This document shows positions 22,355 through 31,636 of a stretch of 64,000 nt of DNA, in pieces. Both the position numbers and the translations under genes were made by a program. Within the stretch, counting starts at the first letter, position 1, and every line of letters starts with the position of its first letter. The notes beneath the pieces were generated by a model. The model was not told where the DNA came from. It saw only the letters and a list, made by a program, of their open reading frames with translations, and made no database searches. The DNA is from Gnetum montanum (Eukaryota; Streptophyta; Gnetopsida; Gnetales; Gnetaceae): positions 37,475-101,474 of the forward strand of contig MNCI01037756.1 of NCBI GenBank assembly GCA_015680685.1, written 5' to 3'.

Positions 22355-23151
22355 TGATAAGTCACCATTTAGTCAACCACGATATCGTGTATGCGATATC
22401 GCAACCTATCTCCTCATCTATAAATAAGAGGTAGAAAGTTTCGATAAGGAGTTTTTTTTGTCAATTCTTAGTTTAAGTGTTAACTTTAGTAGTTCTTTCT
22501 CTCAACCCTTTGCCTCCTAGTGCATGCCCGTAGTGTGGTGATTGTAATTGTACGACATCCTTATTTGAGTGTGACATACTTGGACACGCACATGACCAAA
22601 AATAAAGATCGAGATTACTTCATCATTGCAGCATTCACTTAGCTTAATTATTTAATGAATTTTTATTTACCACTTTCTTAGTTAATCTCTTCTCACCCTA
22701 AACCCCTATTAAACACGGAATGAGTACGACCTGATTATGAGCATTTAAGTGTGACTACTTGGTAACCTAGTAGCGTACCTAGGATTTGCGCTTGGTAATC
22801 CCAGTGGTAGTTGTGCACGAAGTCCAAGATGTGTTTGGATGATCGAGGAACAAATGCTCATCGCATTTAGGCTAGCTTAGATTCTGTCTCACACTTTCTC
22901 TCTTAGCTTAGTTAATATTACCTTCCATTGTCTTCAGGAGTAGCATTAGTATAGAAACACATCATACATCTCACCTTGGACTAAACCATACGTGACAAAG
23001 CTAATACTAGTCTAGGTGGGAAGACAGTGAACTGTGACCTAAGGATAACTATCTAGATACCACAACTAGCCTGTCTGTGAAGTTCGATTGGATCGTGCGT
23101 GAAACACTTGTATTCGTATGGTTGAGTGTAGGGGTACCTTGCCACTCATCA
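22355..23151 (+). repeat. 5' LTR of element 3
   Basis: 797 bp, starts TGATAAGTCA, ends CCACTCATCA. U3 holds two GATATC cores (22380-22402) shortly before the TATA box TATAAATA at 22419-22426. It matches 29986-30787 along its length. Confidence 0.9.
22419..22426 (+). promoter_or_regulatory. TATA box, 5' LTR of element 3
   Basis: TATAAATA followed by 'agaggtag', conserved at 30056-30063 in the 3' LTR and on the minus strand in element 2. Confidence 0.65.
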
Positions 23152-23152
23152 T

Positions 23153-23170
23153 TGGCGTTGTTGTCGGGGA
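23153..23170 (+). other. Primer-binding site (tRNA-Asp), element 3
   Basis: TGGCGTTGTTGTCGGGGA differs from the tRNA-Asp complement by three C-to-T changes. It starts one base after the LTR. Confidence 0.85.
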
Positions 23171-23285
23171 CAGTGCTAGTTATCTAGATTAGTTATATCA
23201 TACAAGGTCACTGTATAGGAATTAATGATATATCTTTTAGGAAAAAAATAATTAAAAAGATTCAGATACAAATTCACACACAATT

Positions 23286-25258
23286 ATGCCTCTTCTACAA
23301 GACTATAATAATGCCACACCTAGTGAGGAAGTTCATTGGAGAATCAACAAACTATATGACAACGAAGATTGGAGTACGTAACCCGAGGTGGGGGTTTCTT
23401 ATAAACATAAATGAAGGCAACATTGTCCCAACGCATGAAAGCATAACTTATGAGATGACGATGAACCCCCACTTGCCACTACAAGCCTAACACAAATACC
23501 TGAGGCTATTCAAATCTCCCATAGGCATCGTAAAGAGAGTTGTCTACCTAGGCTCGATTTAAACAACTTTCCCAATTTTTTAGGAGGCTATGACTTAGAT
23601 CCACAACAACATTTACAAGCCTTCTAGGATGCCTACACATGGAACAACATTGATAATGGTTGGCAAAAACTCAAGATCTTCCCTATGACACTCATTGGCC
23701 AAGCAAAGTATGGTATTGATCGTTAAAACCAAATTCAATACGACGTTGGCCAACAATGGTATAACTCTTTAACAAAAGATATCAAACCTATGCAAGAGTG
23801 TCAGCCTTGAGGAAAAAAATCCAAGAGTGGAAACAAGCACAACATGAACCCTTGGATATGACCTTAGAAAGGTATTATGCATTATTAAACAACTACCCAG
23901 GCCATGAGTTCTCCAAGGAAAGGCTAATGTACCATATCAATGATGGGATTCGTGATGAAACAAGAAAGATCCTAGGTATGTATGCCCAAGGAAAACTATA
24001 CAAATTATGAACCCATCAAGTCCAAGAGCTTATTAAGTGGGTAGAAAAAGAGGAAGGAGAAATGGCTAGATGGGAGAGTGTTGAAAAACATCAACGGGAC
24101 CAAAATCTCAACTTAACAAAGGTCCATAATCATAACAAGGAGAAATAAACTAATCTCAAGGTGGAAGAACCCTCTTTGCCAGTACAACAATCATTGGAAG
24201 AAGTTGAGGCAAAGATCAATAAGATGTTGGAATGGACACATAAAAAGTGTGGATAATTTATCAATATCATTGGAGATAGAGTTTTGACAACCCGAGAAGC
24301 AGGACAAAGTATCAGTAGACAATCAGAAAGAAGGGATAAGGAAAATAAGAGCTCAATTACCAATCACATGTATGAATGCAAAATTTTCCTGTACGATCAC
24401 CCCAAGGGCCAATGCCCAATCTTTTTACATTTATATAAGCATTTGGGAAACACCTTACAACCCGAGTTCGTACAAAAATATTGTGTTCGATCATAGTGGC
24501 AACAATCCCAGTCATGCGGTAAGCCACCCCTAAACTGGAGGCATCCAAATCCAAATGCTTATCTAGTTCAACATCCTGTTTCCCCAACTAGGTCAACATA
24601 CTCTATCTCGCTGTATTATTATTCTCTTGAATTCTATCAACCCATGTCCTCAACACAACCACCACCTTGTGTACCTCACACCTCTCTTAACTTTCAACAT
24701 TCTCATCCTTTCCCTCCTTCTACATCATCACCAACTATTCCTAAAGTGTATGCACCATAGCAACAACACCCGAATGTTACTTGTGCTACTATTGCCAATA
24801 GCAGTGAGAGACCTTAGCAACATCGAAGGCGCCCCTTCTTTAGAAATGACCATAGGAAGGGACAACAAAATTCCAAGGCCATTGCATCCTCTAACTTAGC
24901 ACAAGTCCAACATCATGGTGCATCCTTCTCTTTGAACCCAACACCTCATGTATCTCCATTAGGGCCACCAACTAACACTCCAACAACCATACGACCCAAT
25001 GAATACAACCATGGAGGACGACATCCCAATCCTTGCATACCATCTTATGGTCTCAATTATCATAGTGGGTCAACTCGTTATCCAAAAACTAGATCTTATA
25101 AAGTGCCCTACTATGCTTACTATAGTCAAGTGTGTGAATCCCAATGGGGTAAGTATGACCAAGTTTTGATGTTTCCAACATGCAAGGATCCTCATCTTTT
25201 ATTTATTAATCCTTGCCATGCTCAACCATTTAGTTATGGGGGATATCTCCCATTTTAA
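23286..25258 (+). pseudogene. gag pseudogene, element 3
   Basis: Starts MPLLQDYNNATPSEEVHWR. Capsid words: LDLNNFPNFLGGYDLDPQQH, WQKLKIFPMTLIGQAKY, then in another frame KIQEWKQAQHEPLDMTLERY, NNYPGHEF, RDETRKILGMYAQGKL. The zinc-knuckle equivalent is CKIFLYDHPKGQCPIF, in which the second Cys is Phe. A long Pro/Ser/Asn-rich tail follows (FPPSTSSPTIPKVYAP) and ends at a TAA at 25256-25258. One frameshift near 23790 and several TAG/TAA stops break it. Nothing resembling protease follows. Confidence 0.75.
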
Positions 25259-25269
25259 TACCAAGAAGG

Positions 25270-26440
25270 ATTAATAAATATTTTTCATTTTCTTTAATCT
25301 TATAACTTTTTTTTTCCAGTTTTTTATTTTTCAATTTTTTATTTTATTTTTTTGGCTTTTTGTCTTTTTATCTTTTTTTACAAGTAATCTTATCTATGAA
25401 TAAAACACTCATGTGACTCGTTGGTTGAGGTGTGTTCTATGTTATTGAGTCTCGAGTGATCAATTACGTGGATAATGAGCCCATTACACCCACTCATCCA
25501 TTCTACAAATAAGAGAATCTGATTGAGGGTACAATGATATTCTTGACATTTTTAAAACTTAAAATTAATTTTGTGTTCATTGTACCCAGAATGAAGAAGG
25601 ATGGACCAAGAGGGAATGATTAGGGTGTGACATCAAGGGGACTTGNTCAAAAAAAAAAAAAAACAAAAAAGAAAAGGAAGTGCCACAAAAAAAAATACTC
25701 TTCCCTTGATTAAAATGCCAAGTGATCATATGCCTTGTTGTTATGGTACTCTCATAGTCGCTCATCATGGGATGAAACAATGCGGTGTATCTGACCAGAG
25801 GAATGGACTTCATCTTGATCTTAGAAAAATGGGTTAATGACACTTTAATCATGCATTACACGTAGGACTCACTGTGCCCTGGGTCTGTTACCTCATGTCC
25901 TAATCTCTACAATCCCTTCTATAAACCATCTCATCTTGCTGTTCATGTAATTGTTGCTTGTGTCTGGTATAGCGTAGAATTATTACCTCACTCCAGTGAT
26001 ATTTACATGCATGTGTTTTGTGGAATTAGTGTGGATTACATTTAACCCTTCTAGTGCCCACGAACACTTTTAAGTGTGGTTACACAAGGGCATTATAGGT
26101 TGGAACCTACTTTGAGGAGGACCCACTTGTGTAATCTTTTGTAATTTTCACTACTGACATAGCTCACATGCACCCTTTCTTACCCTCATCATATTTTCCA
26201 CAATATTCTTTCCCTAGTAATATCCCTCTAAATTATAACGTTCCTATGTACCATGACATGGAATTTTTCTCTCACTTACGACCTGAGCCCTTATTGCTCA
26301 AGTCCAACCACATATCATTATTCGTGTCTTCCAAACTATCTAAATTATCCTAGGATCCTTTAACATGTGCCACATGTCCTTCATTTTCATTTATCATTCT
26401 AGAAAAACCTTCAAAATTTAGTATTTTCCCTCGGGCATAA
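25270..26440 (+). repeat. Post-pol block of element 3
   Basis: T-rich tract at 25290-25380, then 'cacccactcatccattc', 'gggtgtgacatcaagggg' and later 'ctactttgaggaggaccc', in the same order as in elements 1 and 2. A single N sits at 25646 just before a poly-A run. Coding potential is absent. Confidence 0.65.
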
Positions 26441-26449
26441 ACATCATTA

Positions 26450-26545
26450 GGCCACGATATCGTGTACGCGATATTGTGGTTGACGCGATATTGCGTACTC
26501 AATGTATCAGACACGATATTGCGTTCTATTTGGCTATAAAAATGT
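26450..26545 (+). promoter_or_regulatory. Internal U3-like promoter of element 3
   Basis: Four GATATC/GATATT cores in the same CACGATATCGTGTACGCGAT context as the LTR U3 are followed by TATAAAAA at 26535-26542. This is the LTR promoter layout placed inside the element, about 475 bp upstream of the second ORF. It is not a full LTR: neither LTR end is present. It would allow separate transcription of the second ORF. Confidence 0.5.
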
Positions 26546-27016
26546 GATCCCCTGCAACACTTAACATCATTTTTCACAAATCACATGGGGGAGTTTTTTG
26601 AATTTTTCTCTATGACTTGCAATTGTGAGACCCTTGCTTTTCTACCTATATCTCGCTCACTGGTACTTTGATTTTAAATCTTTCTGAACCTACTCAAACT
26701 CGGAGTGTTCAACTTAGTCGTGGGGGAGGGACATACGTCGAATAGCACATAACTTTTTTGGAATCTATCATTGCCTGAAGAACATTATCAAGGGTAATTA
26801 GCTATAACATTAAAAATAATTGTGCCCAAAATAATTTCATCTCTTTAGGTACATCGGGAAACTAAAATTGGAAACCACCTAAGTGAAAAAGGACCCACTA
26901 TTATAATCTTTTAGGAAACATCACATGTAGAGAAAATAAATTAATTAAGGTAAGCAGAAAAGGTATAACTTAACTTTGGAAACAACCTACTAATGCTTGA
27001 CCCCGTGTGATTGCAG

Positions 27017-29806
27017 ATGGCCCCAAAATGTGGACAATAGGAAGGTCCTACTGAAGGTGGAAGCAAACGACCCAAGAGAGGCGAAGAACAAGTCCCTGCC
27101 AGACAACATGCAGAGCAGGAGGAACAATCATTCAGCATTCACCAAGAAGACCCTGCTACTGTACAGTCTAGGTAGGTAGAAGGAGGAGTTGTTGCAGTGC
27201 CTGAATAGGGACAACATCTCACGTTGCCCCATGAATGTGTTCAGGCTATCCACAAAAGGTCCACATTCACTACAGTGATTATGGAATTAAATTTTGAATC
27301 TTTTGTAGAGTTTGCTCCTGAGGCCATTAGGGACCACCTCAAAGGGTCTCCCTGATGGCCTATCCTCTTTGCAAGTGGTGCCTGGTACCTAGAGGAAATG
27401 TACCAATTTTGGCACAACAGAGAACAAGGCACCACCATCGACATTTGTGGTGTGACAGTTGATTTCTCTATGCAGGCCATTTTGGAAGTATTAAACCTTT
27501 TGAATACATGGCCAAAAGTTGCTTAGTTATCCACCCATTTAGATCCCAATGCACGATGAGTTTGGCTGGAGAGGGCATATGGCAAAGATAAGACATTTGG
27601 AGAGTTGACGATGGAAGAAAGGATCTATTTCAAAATTGGAACTTATCACCTCTTCCCCATGAAGGGTGTAAAATGGATTTCCACATATGTGGCAAGGGGA
27701 TGTGCAGTGCTGATGGGGAAGATTAATGCTAACCTGCCTCATATATATTTCATGGAGATCCTAAGACGGTTTGAGAAACGGAAGATAGGGAAGCTTGCCT
27801 TACCTTTTCCTTGTCTTATCAAGAAGTTGTGCCAACGTGCTAGTATCAGAGAATATACTAATGATGTCCTCTGAAAAGACCAGAATGCTTCATATGCTGA
27901 ATTGTTAAAGCCACCAGCTATAAGGAAAATCATTGGTGAGACGCTGGGACTAGGACTAGAAAAAGAGCAGATGGCTGGACCAACTGCAACTCAACTTGTA
28001 AGGCCTAGCCAACTTCAAAGTATGGGACCTAGCCAACAATAGGAAGCAAGGCCTAGCATGGGCTAGGACCAACCACTATCGTCACAAGATTACAAACCAT
28101 CGATGAGCCATCTCAGGGCCATTGTCAAGACGGTTAGTTGGGAAAGTTGTGATGATGCAAATCTCTTTCGCATCATTGACGATGCCATACAGCCCACAAT
28201 TTCTTTGGATCATGCAAGGGGTGAAGTGTCCATTCACACAAGAGGAGGGGAAAGTACTTGGTCACAACAGATCTTAGGAAACGTAACATATTTTCAAGTG
28301 CAATTAGAAACTGGTGAAGGGGCCACTGTGGTGGTCATGCAACACCAAGATGCCATGGGAGCTGTAGAAGTGGTTGCAAAACACATTAAAGAATCATTCA
28401 ATGTACTTGTTATACCACTGGTAGATCTCATAGGAGCACGAGATGCTTAAACTTTGGTGAAAACCTCGATGACTCTTGTAGAACATGAGGATGCGCTTGA
28501 TGAATTGCTATAAATAGGACAAGTAATGACATCCCTATTTGACATCCCTCAAGATGTTACGGCAATTCAATCAGACCTCATTTTCACTAAGGGAAAGCTG
28601 GTCTTAACAGAGGCAAGGGTCGAGCATGTTGAAGTAGAGGTGTAGAAATTGCAAGAACAGCTTGTGGCCCTACAAGCGGCATAGCAGGACCCTTTGTAAT
28701 TTGTTCTCGTAGACTAGCTAGACAATTTCATAACTAAGCAACTAACCAAAATACTAACAGAGAATAAGAGGGTGGCTGAAGAAAAAGAAAAGGCTATTTG
28801 GGATGCCTCTATAGCACAAGCTCAAACTCATGCACATAACAAGGCACTCAAGGCTTTACAGGAGGAAAACAAGTAGCTTGTTGCCGACAACCTTCAGTTG
28901 ACCTCTGTGGAGAAGCAAAAGAATGTTCTTGAAAAAAATTTCCATCAGTTGCAAGAACAGTTCATTTGGGTTAACCAAGACATGAGCCATTTAGCCATGG
29001 AGAATCGAACCCTCTTGATGGAGGAGGTACGCGCCATTCGCCAAAAGATAGCCATCGAAATAAGCACGTTGAAAAATAAGGCTAAATGGCATGAATAGCT
29101 AAAGGAGCACTTCCGAGACTAACTGGGGATGTACAAATAGATCCTTGAGAAGGAGATCCATATGGCCAAGGCCCACATCAATGCTATCAGTGCTTAACAC
29201 ACTGAATGGTGGGCCATATTGGACACATATGCATTGGTCCACCATGCGAAAGTTAAGAACCAGGACTTGCAGATCCAAGACTTGATAGAATACATGGAGT
29301 TAGAAAACCTGTGGTATGCCAACCTTGCCATGTTAATAGCAGGGTTCCCAAGGATAGAGCTTGAACAATAGGTAGCTACCACCTACATCAAATATGAAAC
29401 AGAATTTGCAGAATGCAAGAAGATATTGCAAAAACTGGAGATTGCAAATTCTAAACTCGAGGTGGTAAAAGCAAGCTACCAAGGATAGAAAGGTATCATA
29501 ATGAATTTGGCTTAATGGCTTGTATATTTTCAAGAGTATAGAGACAAAGACAGAGCCTACGAGGAGGAAAGATAGGTATTTGTGGCTTGGTATGTCAAGG
29601 CAAATTAAATGTTTTTGCAACTACCCTACCCATGTGAAGTGCCAACTCCATCAAACATCAGAACATTAGCATGGATGGCACAAGATCCTCAGATTGAAGA
29701 GGAGAAACTCCATGCCATACTTTAAGGCCATCAAGCCCCAAGAATTGGAGCACAAGACAAGGGTAAAGCACCTATGGAGGAGCCATCGCCACCAGGAACT
29801 ACATGA
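27017..29806 (+). pseudogene. Second ORF of element 3 (plant transposon-associated domain plus coiled coil)
   Basis: A single frame of 930 codons from the ATG at 27017 to TGA at 29804-29806, interrupted by roughly two dozen stops but no frameshift that I could detect. The N-terminus is basic (GGSKRPKRGEE), a possible nuclear signal. At about residues 80-290 the sequence (GVTVDFSMQAILEVLNL, GVKWISTYVARGCAVLMGKI, IGKLALPFPCLIKKLCQRA) resembles the 'putative plant transposon protein' domain often found next to plant LTR elements. From about residue 500 on, Glu/Gln/Lys/Leu-rich heptads suggest a long coiled coil (EKQKNVLEKNFHQLQEQF). The start follows TGATTGCAG, a good splice acceptor. Function is unknown; it is neither Gag nor an env-like protein. 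Confidence 0.65.
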
Positions 29807-29976
29807 GTTCCACCAATTTTGTAGCTGTAGCACATCTTTTGTTGTGTCTCAATTTTGTTTTGACTCCACACCGTGGCATAAATCCATTTTCACCATCCAA
29901 TAATCCCGTACTTATCCATTGTGTAATCAATAGAACTTGTTCTCATTGTAACTCAAGGACGAGTATTTATTTAGTT

Positions 29977-29985
29977 GTGGGGGTA
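29977..29985 (+). other. Polypurine tract of element 3
   Basis: GTGGGGGTA directly before the 3' LTR. The preceding 'gacgagtatttatttagt' matches the equivalent stretch of element 2. Confidence 0.8.
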
Positions 29986-30787
29986 TGATGAGTCATCATT
30001 TAGTCAACCACGATATCGCAAGTCTAGACACAATATTGCAGCCTATCTCCTCATCTATAAATAAGAGGTAGAAAATTCTCATAAGGATTTTTTTTATCAG
30101 TTCTTATTTTAAGTGTTAAGTTTATTATTTCTTTCTCTCAACCCTTTTCCTCCTAGTGCATGCCCGTAGTGTGGTGATTGTAATTGTACGAAATCCTTAT
30201 TCGAGTGTGATGTACTTGTACATGCACATGACTAGAAATAAAGATCAATATTACTTCATCATTACAACATTCACTTAGCTTAATTATTTAATTAATATTT
30301 ATTTACCACTTTCTTATTTAATATCTTCTCATCCTAAACCCTTGTTAAACGCGGAATGAGTATGACTTGATTACGAGTATTTAAGTGTGACTACTTGCTA
30401 ACCCAGTAGCGTACCTAGGATATGTGCTTAGTAATCCCAATGGTAGTCGTGCATAAAGTCCAAGATGTGTATGGATGATCAAGGAACAAATGCTCATTGC
30501 ATTTAGGCTAGCTTAGATTCTCTCTCACGCTTTCTCTCTTAGCTTAGTTAATATTACCTTCCATTGTCTTCAGGAGTAGTATTAGTATAGAAAGACATCA
30601 TACACCTCACCTTGGACTAAACCATACATGACAAAGCTAATACTAGTCTAGGTGGGAAGACAGCGAACTGCAACCTAAGGATAACTATCTAGATACCACA
30701 ACTAGCCCATCTGCTAAGTTCGACCGGATCGTGTGTGAAATGCTCGTATTCGTATGGTTGAGTGTAGGGGTACCTTTCCATTCATCA
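29986..30787 (+). repeat. Second LTR of element 3
   Basis: 802 bp, TGATGAGTCA to TTCATCA. U3 has one GATATC core and one decayed copy (CAATATTG); TATAAATA at 30056-30063. It is close to 22355-23151 with scattered transitions. Confidence 0.9.
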
Positions 30788-30788
30788 T

Positions 30789-30832
30789 TGGCATCGTTGT
30801 TGGGGATGGTGCTAGTTATCTAACTTTAGTTT
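30789..30832 (+). other. Second primer-binding site and 5' leader stub
   Basis: TGGCATCGTTGTTGGGGA follows the right-hand LTR of element 3, and the next bases (tggtgctagttatcta) match the leader after the 5' LTR (cagtgctagttatcta). Similarity ends at about 30832 where LINE DNA begins. So this LTR is, in structure, also a 5' LTR. Confidence 0.75.
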
Positions 30833-30839
30833 ATTAGAG

Positions 30840-31600
30840 GGCTTGCTCCTTTTCATTTTTATAACTTTGTAGGATTGGGACATGATTCTTTTGGGGGGCC
30901 ATGGTTCTATGGTGCTAAGGGGTTAGCTCTGATCCCCTAGCAGCTGAGGGCACATTGAGAGTTGATCTTGTTTTCTCGTGCCTCGATGTGGGTATGGGTT
31001 TTTTGCATTCCATGGGAGATGTGGAACGTGGGATTCCTTGAGCACCTGGCAGGGTTCTTTAGGAAGTTTATCACCTTCAACAAGGTCATGCAGACAATGG
31101 AGCAGATGGGTTTTGCTTGTTTCTGTGTATGAAAAAATCTCTTCTAAAGACCTCATTAGGGAGATAGTGTTAGAGCTTCCAAGTGGGGAGGAACACCTTT
31201 AGGTTAAGTTCAAGAGCCTAGAGGGAGAGACACTCGAGGTGCTACCCCCTTTGGCACCTAGGAGGATAGGAGTAAAGGATGCACTTGCTGTAGAAAACCT
31301 GGCCACCAGGAAGTAGATTGTCGATTTTGGGTGGATTGCTCAAAGTAGAAGTGAGATCAAGCTCATATGTTGGTTGAGGATGGGGGCTAGGTGGTGATGG
31401 GGCATAAGGGCTGACCAAAGTCACCACAACCACAACCATAATTGCCACCCCAACAACTAGCACCACCATCATAACTCCCCCCCCATGCCTCACCATCATT
31501 AGTTGAACCAATAGTGCCTAGGATANAGCCACCCATGCAAGAGTTTATCAAGAGCTAAACTAACACAAAGAAGTATTGACATGGGATTGTGGTAGACCCT
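30840..31600 (+). pseudogene. LINE ORF1 remnant (DUF4283-like plus zinc knuckle)
   Basis: The reading WVFCIPWEMWNVGFLEHLAG and FRKFITFNKVMQTMEQMGFA fits the plant LINE/retroelement DUF4283 fold pattern (lipw-x-lp...fW...iG). A CCHC knuckle follows: CTCCRKPGHQEVDC at about 31277-31318, C-x2-C-x4-H-x4-C. ORF1 proteins bind LINE RNA. Stops and frame changes abound. The 5' end is truncated at the junction with the LTR stub at about 30832. Confidence 0.6.
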
Positions 31601-31636
31601 CCGGGAGGTCTACCAACGTCTCTTGTCCAGTCATAC

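Larger units (their letters stand above)
22355..30787 (+). mobile_element. Element 3: LTR element with gag and a second ORF, no pol
   Basis: LTRs 22355-23151 and 29986-30787 flank gag, the shared post-pol block, an LTR-like internal promoter and a 2.8-kb second ORF. No protease, RT, RNase H or integrase similarity is present between gag and the block. No target duplication is seen (acgat on the left, ttggc on the right); instead another primer site follows the right LTR. It is clearly of the same family as elements 1, 2 and 4, but a pol-less subtype. Confidence 0.85.
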
